A program made the position numbers and the translations under genes. Below the pieces are notes generated by a model, which did not search any database, was not told where the DNA came from, and saw nothing but the letters and a program-made list of their open reading frames with translations. From Chloromonas sp. AAM2 (lineage: Eukaryota; Chlorophyta; Chlorophyceae; Chlamydomonadales; Chlamydomonadaceae), in contig QAXH01006562.1 in NCBI GenBank assembly GCA_004335635.1, positions 124,346 to 188,345 on the forward strand: DNA of 64,000 bases, written 5' to 3'. Shown here piece by piece: positions 12,901-24,067 of the stretch; position 1 is the first letter of the stretch; each line of letters opens with the position of its first letter.

Positions 12901-15546
12901 TGACCTTTCCATCACACGTAAGAGGTGGCCTCACTGTGTCTAGCACTGCGCTAGGCTGCATCCAAGGGTCCCATGCTGTCCCCGCCTACCTCCAGCTGTG
13001 GCTCCAGTGCTTTGCTCTCCTTGGCGACCTGCAGCGTTGCCCATGTCTCATACAGCACCAGAAGGCGCGACAGCGCTTGGCACTTGCCGTCCAAGACCAG
13101 CAGTGTGGACTGGCAGCAGGCCAACACGTCGTACAGCTGATGGTACTCTTGCTGAAAAAGGCAAGGACAGGCAGACGAGGGCAATCAAGTCAAATGCATT
13201 TGATTGGGTCCAGCAGGTGTTGCACCCGTCTACTTGTGGGCACGATAATATACAGGGAACCATGCTGGCAATCTGGCAGGGGTCAAACTTGCGACACTAC
13301 TGCGCCGACCATGCGAGCTGTGTCATTAAGCCCTACTGCAAAACAGCATGTGCAGGTCCACACAGGCAGTGGCTTTCTGCCTGGTTTTTTCCTGCAAAAC
13401 TGCGCTGAGGACGCATCATGTATCAGTAGTGTCGCACTGTTGATCAGTGTAGCCTGACGATAGTGGCACAGCAGCTGCAGATGCAAACTGGGCCTGCCAG
13501 GGTGCCTATCATGGGCAGACTGTGCCTGTCATGCAGCGTCTGTGCTCACCTTATGGCCAATGACGTGGTGATTGATGGCAAACGCATCTGCATGCAGTTT
13601 GCAGGCACATCAGGTGCTGAGTTTCAGTCCGCCTGTGCGGTTGCGCTGTGTGTACAAACCCCAGCCAGTGGAATCTGCCAGGTCCCAAACATTGCAGAGA
13701 CATCAGAGTCTGCCTGTGGCAGATTGCCTGCGACAGAAGCTTCGAATAACATGCGTTTGCAGAGCATGTGCTCCTTGCCGATGTGAATGTTGTTGCAAGA
13801 ATCAGGGGTGATGCATATATTGTGATACATGTGTGGGCTATGCATCTCTGTTTGAGCTTCTATGTAATCACAACTGCAGCACGTATGGATGGCTCTTGGC
13901 TGAACGCACCTATCCAGAGGAAGGCCCCTGCTGCCTCCGGCCGCTCCTGCCCATCAGGCATATAGAAACGTCTCCGCAGAGCATGCACCAACTGGTGGAA
14001 GGGCGCCTGCAGGCCAAGACCACAAACATGAGCACAAGCGGCAGCAACACACCCAAGAACCTGATGTTGCTGTCACGTCCAAAACGCTCACACAGTGAAG
14101 CTTGCTGATCCTACGCTTGTGCCTGCAGCCCAGCAAAAGCTTGCCCAGCAAAAAATTCTTGCCTGTGTATCAGTCTGTTAAGTGCTGCGCAGCTGTCCTT
14201 TGATTCATTGGACGCCCAGACAGTTACTGAGTGCTTGGAACAGAACTCACTGTTCACCTACAGGCTCAATCACCTACTGCCACTCATGACCCATGAACCC
14301 ATGACTGATGGACTCAATGCTGCCCGCTGTTCCAAACCTGCAGGTTATGGCTGACGAAGTAAGTAGCCGTGCCCACGTATGCGTCTTCAATGATGTCCAC
14401 GTAGCGGCACTGCCAGTGGCTGGTCTGCGGGGTCACAAGCTGATCAACAACGTCCTGGGTGGTCCAGTCGTGCTGCAGGGACAGGGGGTGGCAGAAAAGC
14501 AGTGACATCTTGCGCCCATACCCAAGCGTTTTGATGCAACAGGGCCTATGAGCGTAGATTGGAGGTTGTTGTCGTCCCCTGTCATTGTTCCTTGAGCGTG
14601 TGGTTGCCCCGTAGCCAGCAATAAGCTTTAGACTTGGCAACAAGTGCAGGTCAAGTCCTGTTGTTGTGCCCATGGGTAGTGGGTGCTCCTGGGTTGCATC
14701 AGTTGGCTGAGCATCCACAGGTTTCAACCGAGCAGGGCCACATCACAAGATAAGAATCGGCAACGAGCATAGGTTAATGCCTGTTGTTGTCCCTTTGGCT
14801 TGCTGTAAAGCTTAGCAATTGCTGCACGGGAAGGGCTACTGCAAGCCAGTGGATGCCAGAGAACCAGTCTGCTGTCTGAACCTGCACCGTCTGTTCCTCG
14901 CCTGCACAGCAGCAACCAGTCCACACCTACCGATACTGCAGCAAAAGCGGTCACTACATAGCTGACATGCAGCCCGCAGCTGCTTGCAGGCCTTTCAATG
15001 AGTCTGATGAGTTTGGAGTCTAGCTTCAGCAGCTGACGTTTGGTGGGCTGGGTGGCAATGCCAGCAAGACAGCTGTGTAGGAAGTGGCGAACTGTGTCCA
15101 TCTTGTTCAGGTCTGCAGGCCTGCACGAGCATACGTGAGGCAAGCTGGCATGCATGAGGCATGCGTGAGGCGAGTTGAAGTGCAATTGTGTGTGCACGGT
15201 GGTGGCGTACACTGACACACTGCGGTTGATGGTGCAACGATTGGAGCTGAGGCTGGGCACAACTATGCTGCTCCAGCACTCACCTTCGGGCCTGCAGGAG
15301 GTCACGTCATGTGGTAACCAGCCAACTCTGAATATACTCAGAAAGAGGGTTTGCTTCACCTGCGGTCCAACTCCGGTATGATTTCAACGGAATGTATTGC
15401 AATGGCGTGACGTTCCTGCAGTGCAATTGTGAGTCGCAGAGGCGTGTGTTTGGCGGGCGGACGAAGTGCGAGTAACGGGTGGCGAGACTGCGAGTAGTTT
15501 TTAGCGTCATTTGCCTCGGCTTGTTGCGGTGCCTCACAGGCTTCAT
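133..15546 (-). CDS. HET/TIR-like N-terminal domain plus TPR-repeat protein (multi-exon)
   Basis: Best-supported N-terminal exons, 5' to 3' on the minus strand: 15538-15546 (start codon, tentative), 15284-15359, 14931-15112, 14338-14472, 13910-14006, 13550-13587, 12990-13151, 12432-12578, 11957-12058 and 11229-11426, all phase-consistent. They encode a domain with FVSH, then APFHQLVHAL, then FLWIDAFAINHH, then LSRLLVLYETW, which resembles the HET/TIR-like effector domain found before TPRs in many algal and fungal proteins. Later exons with TPR-like helices lie near 10729-10807, 10004-10142, 9584-9800, 9193-9254, 8681-8850, 8055-8150, 6811-6980, 6225-6325, 5709-5825 and 5329-5408, then 3172-3306, 2445-2740, 1968-2150, 1607-1725, 1217-1390, 474-590 and 133-288, which ends in TGA. 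Segments such as AQRGLAKAMGEKHADVAYVQ and GLNHPDTLATLAG are kinesin-light-chain-type TPRs. A roughly 450-residue Ser/Pro-rich exon (3679-5022) splits the TPR array. Exact 3' exon borders are approximate. A role in signalling or self/non-self recognition is inferred from the architecture only. Confidence 0.68.
1030..1204. repeat. Intronic GATG/AGT-type microsatellite
   Basis: Imperfect gatgatg and gtatgagtat repeats pass into a pure run of agt triplets (about 1152-1188) and then atg triplets. The tract lies in an intron of the TPR gene, just downstream (in the gene sense) of the coding exon at 1217-1390. Long open frames across it, of Met/Ile or Ser runs, are low-complexity artefacts. Confidence 0.85.
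2754..2945. repeat. Two-copy imperfect tandem repeat, unit about 93 bp
   Basis: The stretch beginning tccacctgaggtacacc at 2754 recurs at 2847 as tccacctgagatacacc, and both go on to an accagc(a/g)taac(a/t)ggtgca block. A third, weaker echo (aaggaaacacag) lies near 2907 and 2974. It is intronic in the TPR gene. Confidence 0.6.
3679..5022 (-). other. Serine/proline-rich exon inside the TPR gene
   Basis: One long open exon flanked by a good acceptor (CTTGCAG before 5022) and donor (CAG|GTGGATG at 3678). The roughly 450 residues are rich in Ser, Ala, Pro and Arg, with many SRSL, SPRRSLDRP and RSxSL-type sites that could be phosphorylated. No folded domain is visible. It sits between two blocks of TPR exons, so it probably forms a disordered insert or linker. 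Confidence 0.6.
6761..6829. repeat. Tandem duplication covering a splice donor
   Basis: A 34-base unit at 6761-6794 starting cgccctacctgctgctgacc is repeated at 6795-6829 with one extra base. On the minus strand each copy contains ATGCAGCAG|GTCAGCAGC, the 5' splice site of the TPR exon at about 6811-6980. The gene therefore has two potential donors about 35 bases apart at this exon. Confidence 0.75.
7377..7692. repeat. Two-copy minisatellite, units about 155 bp
   Basis: Unit starts atggcatact recur at 7377, 7533 and 7686. Each unit ends with a (t/g)catgaaactgagca(c/t)a block just before the next start, and each has a variant of ccagtaac/ggtcgacaact in the middle. It lies in the TPR-gene intron between the exons near 8055 and 6980. 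Confidence 0.6.
8400..8656. repeat. (CA)n microsatellite interrupted by an assembly gap
   Basis: A cacccacac-type tract at 8400-8460 leads into a pure (ca)n run from about 8480. It is interrupted by 44 N at 8545-8588 and resumes as (ca)n to 8646. Both runs end in cacgctc, so the gap may hold further repeat or be a collapsed duplication. It is intronic, 30-40 bases downstream in the gene sense of the TPR exon ending at about 8681. Confidence 0.9.
8545..8588. other. Assembly gap 1 (run of N)
   Basis: Forty-four unresolved bases inside a (CA)n tract. The true length is unknown. Confidence 0.99.
9298..9385. repeat. (CTGTCTCT)n then (CCTG)n simple repeats
   Basis: A run of ctgtctct units is followed by about eight cctg units and then ttgcttgc. 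It is intronic in the TPR gene, downstream on the plus strand of the short TPR exon at 9193-9254. Confidence 0.85.
9876..9908. repeat. (TG)n microsatellite
   Basis: A pure tg run in an intron of the TPR gene. Similar shorter runs lie at 3608-3627 and, as (ca)n, at 11911-11936. Confidence 0.9.
12432..14472 (-). other. HET/TIR-like domain exons of the TPR protein
   Basis: Five exons join in frame: 14338-14472 (45 codons, phase 0/0), 13910-14006, a 38-nt exon 13550-13587, 12990-13151 (54 codons) and 12432-12578 (49 codons). The order of motifs is a YxDIxED segment, TATYFVSHN, PFHQLVHAL, FLWIDAFAINHH, QSTLLVLDG and SRLLVLYETWATL, then HLDVRNASLMRDFDKDW. Fungal HET domains carry a comparable LWIDAxCINQ core followed by a helix and an RxWxxxE block; TIR folds are distantly related. 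The usual CINQ is AINH here. The splice joins are seen in the sequence; the family assignment is by motif only. Confidence 0.6.
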
Positions 15547-15619
15547 AAGTTAGGCCGGATGCAGTTTGGTTTCGTGTTTAATGTGGCATCGGCAGACCTC
15601 TGTGCTAACTGTGCTGCCT

Positions 15620-16800
15620 ATCATGGCATGGGTCCTGGCGCCCCGAGTATGGACTCTGCTCATGCATGCAGCCCGGCGGCAGGCTCGCAACCCCCACAGA
15701 CAGCAGACCAGACGGATGCAGCGGAATGCTCGCGTGACAGGCGCACACCAGCATGAAGGAGGGTATGTCCTGAGGGTTGCCCATGTGTGGAGGAAGCAGA
15801 GCCGTGTTCGCAATGCATGGTGGCAGACGGCTGGAACAGAATGAGGGAATCATGCATGAATGATCAATTGCAATGCTGCAGGCGGCTGGGACCGCCAGAG
15901 CCACTCAAAGCGGTCAGGGCACGCTGTGAGGCGACCTGGCTACTCGAAGGCCTGCAGGTGATCTGCAACACATCATGAATCATTGTCTGGTGCAGGACAT
16001 TTCCCATCGGATAGAGGTCACAAAACCTTGTCAATTTACAGCCCGAGATTTGAGCCACTGAATAGACAGCACCTTGTCAACAGGTCGCAGCTGGAGCACC
16101 AAATTGTCTTTCATGCTGCGGCCTGGGTGATGTGCGTTTGTGCTGACGTAGGAGGCCCTAGCACAAGGCACACCATCTGCAGTGCGCAAGGTGCAGTACA
16201 TGCTGGAGGCGGGGTTTGGAGCAGGCCAGGATGCCGTCCAGGTGCAGCGCTGGATTGAGCAGGCGTGGTGAGCAAACACCGCGCTGGGCTAAGCTGGGCT
16301 GGGATTAATTTTTGCACCAGGACGTGTATCACTGTGACTGCTCTCGCGATAATCTGTTAAGGAACGGAATATCGGTCCTGCAGAGCTATGTTGCTTGAAT
16401 GCTGCTTTGCAGGGCGTTGCATAGCAAGGCTGTACCGCTGCAGCTGGCATCTGATGAACCCATAGCAGAAGCTGGAACTCAAATCAGCGCTTCTTGCCAG
16501 GCAGGTACTGAACCGGCCAGGTCTGCAGCAACAGACAAGGTCAGCAGTGCTGCACCGGCGCACGCCAAATGCTCAATGGAAAAGTGTGTGCACATGCACA
16601 CAATGAATGATGTGCGTCATGAGCATCGGCATAGTGAATTGGGAGCTGAGCAGGCCCACAGCACCGAGTGTGAGGCAAGGCAGTCTGGTGCTGAGTGGTG
16701 GCGATTAGAGCACAGCTGGGGTTCCAGTGATGAGCCTCCTCCAGATGACCCCGATGACAGCGATTATGATGAAGCAAAAGAAGGCATTACAATGTGCTAA
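15620..16800 (+). CDS. Small protein of unknown function with acidic C-terminus (putative)
   Basis: Tentative model: exon 1 from an ATG at about 15620 to 15761 (basic, ending AHQHEG), exon 2 about 15882-15957 (RLGPPEPLKAVRARCEATW, donor CAG|GTGATC), exon 3 about 16193-16268 (VQYMLEAGFGAGQDAVQVQR, donor TG|GTGAGC) and exon 4 16397-16800, ending in TAA. Exon 1 to 2 and exon 3 to 4 joins keep the frame; the exon 2 to 3 acceptor is uncertain. The last exon ends with an Asp/Glu-rich stretch (DEPPPDDPDDSDYDEAKEG). The N-terminal Arg-rich helix and HQHE element loosely recall LYR-type mitochondrial assembly factors, but no LYR triplet is seen. It starts about 75 bases from the divergent TPR gene. 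Confidence 0.35.
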
Positions 16801-17189
16801 ACCTGCACAGTTCATTCATCTGCCAAAAAACGATTTTGGATACCCTGAGTATATATCATACCCATCTCAAGTAACATGCGTTTTCCATTCGGAATTGTCA
16901 TTCTTTATGTATATTGTATAGCATTACTTTTGCCTTGCTAAACACTTGGAGATATGCGCACTCGAACAGTTGCTTTCAGCATACAATACCCCACTATGAA
17001 TACCTTCTGCTGGGACCACAGAGCGGTCAGGTTGTGCCTGTTCCAAAAATGTTGAACCTGGCTAGCAGGGTAGACTGCCAGTGCAGGATAGCCTTGCGGC
17101 ATTCAACAGCCACACACAGATGACTGGTCGCTGTCCATTGACTAATCAAGGTGTCATCCTGCTACTTGGGGTGAGGGGCCACAGGCAGC

Positions 17190-17440
17190 ACAGTGACAGC
17201 ACTGTATATCAGCTGTTTGGGATTGCCTGGAGGACTACCTTCAGCAGTGGCAGGCTTGACTGCACTGCAGCAGCTCAGCCTACAGGCCAATGCGTTCACA
17301 TGCACCCTGCTTGTTGCATGGTCCAGCCTCACTGTCCTAACAATCCTCCAGCTTCAGAGCAACCACCTCCTCCACCCTCACCTCCGCCACCACCTCTCCC
17401 ACCGCCTCCTTCCCCTCCCAGTTTTGTGCAAAAACAAACG
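17190..17440 (+). pseudogene. Broken leucine-rich-repeat / proline-rich protein fragment
   Basis: One frame reads GGLPSAVAGLTALQQLSLQA, then NAFTCTLLVAWSSLTVLTIL and QLQSNHL, which fits about two tandem LRR units of the plant/algal type (LPxxxxxLxxLxxLxLxxN). Immediately afterwards a different frame gives PPPPPSPPPPPLPPPPSPPS, the proline-rich stalk expected after LRRs in green-algal surface proteins. The two parts are out of frame, and no start or flanking exons were found. The expected GTLP is CTLL. I read it as a decayed copy of a larger surface-receptor-like gene. Confidence 0.5.
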
Positions 17441-17451
17441 TAGACCTGTGC

Positions 17452-17482
17452 ACATCCAGAACTGGCAAACTTCTTTTTCTGG
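17452..17482 (-). mobile_element. Terminal scrap of the GTTTGCCAGTTCTGG inverted-repeat element
   Basis: ccagaactggcaaacttctt matches the right-terminus sequence of the fuller copies at 59862-60127 and 61441-61713. No partner terminus is nearby. Confidence 0.5.
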
Positions 17483-19866
17483 TGCGTGCAAGATCAAGAA
17501 ACTGCTGCCCATTAAGCGATTGCAACCTGCCAAGCTGAGCCTCCGGCTCAAGCTGTACAAATCAGTGCTCAGAGAGGACAGGGTATGCACGGTGGACGGG
17601 GTACGCACGGTGGTCTATGCACCATTTAAATATCATTGCATGTTTGACACCAAGGGCTGCGGAACATCTTTTCACGGAAATACGCGCAGGGCCACGAAGG
17701 CGGTCCATGTCCAGCTGATCGTCAGCTCCGGTCAATAGCATGCCTGAGCAGCAGCTGCTGTACCTGCACGTGCACACACTGTTCAGGTCGTGTTCTGACT
17801 TGTGAGATTGCAGCTTATTCAAGCATGATCAATGAGCCTGCAACTCACAAGGGTGGGGGCCAGGCGCTCTGCTAGGTCCAGCGCAACAGGTACAATCTGC
17901 AAGCAACACGGCAAAGCGTAATGCATTCCGGTTGTGCTCTGTGGTTGAAGAGTAATAATTTTTCGCCACCATTACTATCGCGGTGTGTCGCAATCCCCTT
18001 CACTTGCGGGTTGGACGGGCTGAACTCCCTTCCCTTTTTTTAATCAAGTGTGTCAACATTCCCTTCCAGGGGTCTTCCACCCGTGTGTCAGCATTCCCTT
18101 CACACGCTAGAATCAATTCATGTGGTTTGAGTCGGACATGCGCAGGAGCGCACTGAACACGCTGCAGGTTGCGTTCCCAGATTGCTGAGCATGGCAGCAT
18201 AATCTGTGGATGCATACAGTGATGGCTGGACCCACTTCGTCGTGCAAGAAGTTATAGCACTGGTCAAAAGCTTGGCCGGCACGGTTTGCCACGAACAGTA
18301 GAGGCCCAACGCATCTTGCAAATGTTGGGCTCCTGCACAAGTGCAGTACGCACTGGATCCTTGAAAGGTGTGTCAGCCACCTGAACATCAACTTGCCACC
18401 AAGAGTGTGCTAATGCAAGTCAGTGGTGGTGTACGGTGGTATCCCTCCACATGCTGAGTGCAGAAGGCATAGGCATGCACAACACAAGAATTGGCCCATG
18501 ACGTTCACCTGTGCATCAACTCCCTTGTTGTTGGCTCCACCGCTCCAGCAATGAGCAGAATGACCTGTTCTGTCTGGCGATGTGCAGCTCGCAGCCATTG
18601 CCAGTCTGTAAGCAGGTTTCCATGCTCGTAGTGCGTTTTGCCATCCAAGTCATTGTACGGGTCAGTTTTGACCAAACTGAGCCTTGACTTGGCCACGTGC
18701 AGAAAAAGGCAAGTAATGCCAACAATGTGTCGCCGCCTGTGACAATCCATTCACTCTTGCTTGTTATGACACATAGATGCTTGACACATAGATGCATGAA
18801 CATGAATGCCACAGGTAATTGACAGGCAGGCGCCACACCATCTGAACATCACTGATGCGGACAAAGTGTGGCACATGCCGTAGTGCAACACACATGCACT
18901 GCCTTACATTGCACCGTGGCTCCTCTCAACGTTACCGCGGACCAAACTGCTGCTCTGCAAGCATGGAAGATCACAGAAAATGTGCAGTTGGAACTCATGC
19001 TACAGTCAGGCTCTTCCAGCCTGCAAAGGAGCAGCTGCACATTCACTCACGCCTGAAGCTTGGTTCGATGTAGCCTCAGCTGCTCAGCTATAAAGAGGAA
19101 CGCATCAATGGCTGTACCAATAAGCTGGGCGATGCACGCAGCTCCTGCACAGGTAAGAAGGCGTAGTCTGATCTCAAAGGCGTGTGTTCTTTGACCCTCA
19201 TCCGGTGCACAGGAAGCGCGGCATGCGCGCATGGCGGTCTGGACGGATACCGCCATCCAAGAGAAAGACAGACTGAAGCATACGACTTATTGAACATGCA
19301 GGCCCAGCAAAACTTACCTGTCGTAGCCGCCGCAAGAGCAACTAAAGGCCATGATAAAGGTATGGCGAGCACGCTGGCTAGGAGCCACGCTGACATTGCG
19401 AGCGACCGTTGATTCTAGCTGCATCAAGGTTGTCTAACGCCCCTCGCAAGAGCTGTCCTTTGCAAGAGAATGTGGCCTGAACGACTGGGTCCTCTCTTGT
19501 CACTTAAGAGCCGTCACCGCAGCGTGCGAAGACCGCAGCTTGCGAAGGCGTTGTGCTGACAGTGCTCTGTGTCCGCACAGTATAACCAGAAGATGGTCGC
19601 CAGAAGATGGCCACGCAATGTATAGAATGCCCTTTCAAGGTAGTCCACGGTCTGGGCTGGCAAATGCGCCCGAGCTCCGAAAAGCGGGGCCAATTGTAAC
19701 GGCTGATGAAACCCTACCTGGGGCTGAACGGAACCTGAGTGCTCACGCCCTGACAGATTGAGCAGATGTGTGCATGTAAACCATGAGCATGTGCTCGCAG
19801 CTTGGGCGCCAGTTGCAGGCCCGTGCCTGAAGAATTGCATCCAGCACTCCAAACGGACGAACAGCT

Positions 19867-22800
19867 ATGGCGTCAACTGGGAATGAATGGCAAAGCTTAC
19901 TGACCCAGACGCAAGACCTGGTCGCCCAGGTACGGACCGCGGAATACTCAGCAGCATGAGATCTGATTGATCAAAATCGCGCATTTGCCTTGTGCAGTCC
20001 GTGCAGGTGTTCTGCACTCGCTTATATCTACTGTCATACATTTCATGCCCGCTGTTGTCATTGCCCGTCAAACAGGACAACTATCATTTCCCTAAGGTCG
20101 ACCGCAACATCCAGCAGCTGCAGCAGTATGCCGAGTCACTCAGAGGCAAGACCAACAAGTTCAGGAGCTTGACAAACCAGATAGCAGCAACAAGGCTTCT
20201 TGCTCAGCAGGGCTTTGATGCTTCAAGGTGCGACTGCGTGCAAGACACTGCATGAGATGAGGCATAACATGCCAGTGCAAGGAGCCAAGCCAGAGCATGC
20301 ATGCGCTGCAGGCTCACCCAAGAAGTCACATCGCTTGAGATCCAACCAACCATTGAAGATGTGTTCCATGCGGACACAAGCAGTGTTGAGGAATACCTCA
20401 AGCAGGTGGAAGAGTCGACCATTCTTGCAGCCCTTCAGGTGAGAAGAGTGGCACTGAAAGGAAGAATGGATTCATACCCCAGATTTAGACGTACTCAGCG
20501 GTTGTTTGATGTTCGCCTACCAACGAACTCACTTCACTTCTGCTTGCAGGAAGCCCAGCAGCAAACTGTGGCAGCTTTTGATGCCCACATGGACGATTGC
20601 ATGTCCAGAGATTGGGCTGCGAACAAGCGACAGCTGTATGGGCTCATAGCACCCCTTGCCGGAGGCGGTGTCGTGTCTTCATCCTTGCCTAGCGCATCTG
20701 GGCCTGGTGGAAATTTGCCTCTGATTGGCACACCCAGTAGACCCAGCGCTGCAGGTGCGCGAGAATTTGTCCCGTCTGCCTCATGCTTGTCCAGTGACGC
20801 TATGCTTGTTGTGACAAGTCTGCTGTCAGCTGCTAAATACCATATTCACCTTGGAACATGTCGAAGCACCACATCGGAGTTGTCGAACATGTTGATGCCA
20901 CTGCAGGGGCTGGTGGTGCAGCCTTTAGACCCGCTCTGCAGCTGCCAGCCTCAGAGCAGGCCTACGTAGATGTGGTCAAGAAGGCCAACCAGGCACAAGC
21001 CAACAACCAACCGTTTGACCTGGTTGCGGAGTTCAAGTGAGATGCAGCTTGGGCTGGTCACTGAAGGATGCATGGCACGAAGTGCTTGAAGCACGGGAAG
21101 GGACAGCATAGCCAGACTACAAGCAGCCAGCAGTTGAGTACTCCAGGTCACGGTTTTCCATGCAGTTGCAGCACTTGCAGAGGGTCTCTGTTCGTGACCA
21201 TGGCTGCGTGCGGTCCATGCTGCTCCGGCTGCAGGCTGGCGTGTAAGGGCACTGATGGCAGGGCTGGGTCAGAAACGTCCATGCGCACATGCTGGGCGGT
21301 GTTGCTCGACATGCTGGCGGAAGCAAGGGCACGCTCTGTCTCATCGGCCTCTGGGGGCAAGTTTCTTGACGCGTTAGCCACAGGTGTGTGATACACTGGG
21401 AGGGTGGGCCAAGCACTCAGCAGTGTGGCCTCACTGTCACTTCACCTCAAGTGGCACACCAATGCATTTTGAAGGTTTAACCATGGCTGAAGTAGGCATG
21501 AGGCATGGGCGGGGCTAGTGGAGAGAAAGCCAATCACACCACATAACGCTGGCGGCTTAGATGGCTTGCTCGCACTGCAGCGTTGCCAATCTCATGCCAT
21601 GTCTGTTCGGCATGCGAGTTTGCACAGAGTATTTAGCTTGACCACATCATCCATATGCACAGCCAGAGATTACACGCACAACGATCATACATCGACTCAA
21701 TCTGTGCACAAGCGAGTGAGTGTTCGTGTCTGTGTAGCCAGTGTAGCAGCTATCACTGCATGCCCCTGCCACGGCTGCTTGCTTGCAGGTGCCCGCAAGA
21801 ACCTGGAGCGAGGTCACTGCTCGCACGTGAACAACGCCGTGCTGCGGCACAAGGTGCTGGCGGAGCGCGGGGCTGACCCCGACCCCCTGAGGCAGGTGCA
21901 GGCCTATGTGCAGGTGAGCTGCGCTGATAAGCTGTGAAACAAGCAAAACAGGTTGAACAGGTAAGCAGATAAAGACACCGGCCAACAGGAAAGAACTTTT
22001 CAATCCCTTCGCGTAGTTCAGGTTACGTACGGGTGAGCCTAAATGGTTTGGACTTGCAAGGCAATATTTTGATGGATTATAGGTATACTTGAGCCGCAAA
22101 GCACAGGCCGACTCAGGCCGACGTACAGGTGAGCAACGGGTCAGCAGACCTTCGGGTAGACTGGTATGGCAGCCACAGACCACGTCTTGGGCATCGTCCA
22201 TTCTGCCGTGATCATCACATGCATGCTTAAAAGTTATGCACATCTGCGTATTTCAAGGTATAGCTACAGTATGGCTTTGCAGCATGTGCCCGCCGTGCTA
22301 CCACCTGTCCTGCTGCATGCTCAACTGCATCCAGGACCAGCACACAGGCCAGAGCATGGCATGTCATGATGCTCTGTCCCGATGTGGTGCATTCCTGCCC
22401 TGTAAGCATGACTTAGGAACCTCCGCGTTTTCAGTGTTCAGGTGCACTGCAATTGCAGGTCAAACTGAGTGGCAGCAACCGAGGGCCACTGGACTTCCAG
22501 GCCCCAGGCGGGTTGGACACTGCCTGGCTGCAAGTCTACTTTTGCCTGCGCAATGGCTGGACGGACGCCGCCAGGCGTGCTGCTGACCAGGCGCATGACG
22601 TGGCGCTGCTGCGACTGGGCGAGGGCGGCTTCAGGGCAGCTCTGGACGAGTGGCTGCGCAATGGGGGCAGGGTGTCGGACAGGTAAGCAGAGATCTGCCA
22701 GGCAGGACAAGGACTGCCTAGTGTTTGCGACCTGTTTGCCAGACATACGCCTGCTTACGCATGCCAGTGCGTGCTTTCAAGCATGCACATCATGTGTTCA

Positions 22801-24028
22801 GGAACATGGTCTTACGCATCACGAGCAGGACGTGCATGTGTGGGTGTGCTTGGTTTTCCCTGTTGCAGGACGGCGGTGCACCTGGCGCGCGCATGTGAGA
22901 CACTCTTGCATGACAAGGCGGCCCTGAAAACTCAGGTGAGGCGTGCGTGAGTCCTGACATGGAAAGCCTCAGACAATTCCAGCCAAGGCAAGTCAAGCAA
23001 AGGGGAACGACACTTGCAGCTTACTTGGGCCTTTTATCACAGCTGTCCATTGTCTGCCTTGCTGGTGCTAGAAAAATCACGCTTATGCTGTTCCGTCAGG
23101 GTGCTGTACATGTACACAGGTTCACCTGTCTAATCAGGACTGCCCCTAGTCTGAGCTTACACACACGTCGGTTTACTTATCCACATTCCTTGCATGTTTT
23201 TCTGTGCTTGTGTGCTCAGGTGCGCCAGCCGTACGTGATCCTAGTGCTAGCGCTGCTGGCGGGAGACGCGCGCACACTGGATGCGCTCCAGTCCACGCTC
23301 ACAACCTTGCAGCTGCCCTCGGTGCTGGCGACCATAGAGGACTACATGTGGTGCAAGCTGGTGCTGCTGCAGGCTAACCAGGTGCGGCTGGATGGGGTGT
23401 GAACAGGAGGCGCGCTGGGCCGGAGCATGTGTCAATCTCAGTTTCATACGCACTGTTGCCGAAGTTGTGGCTATGCTTTCTTGCAAATGTCCATGTATGC
23501 TGCAACGATACAACATCAGTTCCAGGAGCACCTGCAGGCCGTGCCCAACTGAGAGTACCAGCGAATGCAACCACGCACCACATTGGGCATCAGCCGTGTA
23601 GAGCCAAAATGGGCCGAATGGTGGGGCAGTGCCAAGCACGGCCACTTGTTGTGTCTATTGTCGTGCTTGCACATGTAATAGGGTCATGCATTGGTAGAAA
23701 CAAACCATGCCTGTCTAGCTTCCATTGCTTGCAGGCCGGCAGCAGCGGCCCTGGCTTGTTATCCTCCCCCTCGCTTCTGGGTTCCATGGGCGGTGGCGGC
23801 TCGATGATGAGCATGGGTGGCATGATCATTCCCCCATACACACTGACGGACCTGCAGGTAGGCAGCCAACTGTCGCATGGCATGGACTCCATGCAGATCA
23901 CAGTGATCCGCTGCATGTGTGCCCGCATGCCTGACTCCATCGCCACATGGACGACATGTAGAAGAACGCGACAACAACACACAGACCGTGCACTCACATT
24001 GGTAACGTGCATGTATCGTTACCATCGC

Positions 24029-24067
<39 letters not shown>

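Larger units (their letters stand above)
16801..19866. other. Gene-poor interval with repeat and pseudogene scraps
   Basis: No complete gene was found. It contains the broken LRR/proline-rich fragment (17190-17440), a terminal scrap of the inverted-repeat element (17452-17482), and minus-strand pieces that faintly recall TPR helices (for example VALDLAERLAPTL near 17855-17895 and STDYAAMLSNLG near 18170-18205). NUP93 starts at its right edge. Confidence 0.5.

Noticed and set aside
18505..18836. Possible ankyrin-like minus-strand segment (DLDGKT, ILLIAGA)
   Set aside because: Only isolated fragments resemble ankyrin repeats; spacing and frame do not fit a repeat unit.
22197..22862. Apparent continuous frames between NUP93 exons 8 and 9
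   Set aside because: They read through a clear GTAAGC donor at 22683; the spliced frame matches NUP93.
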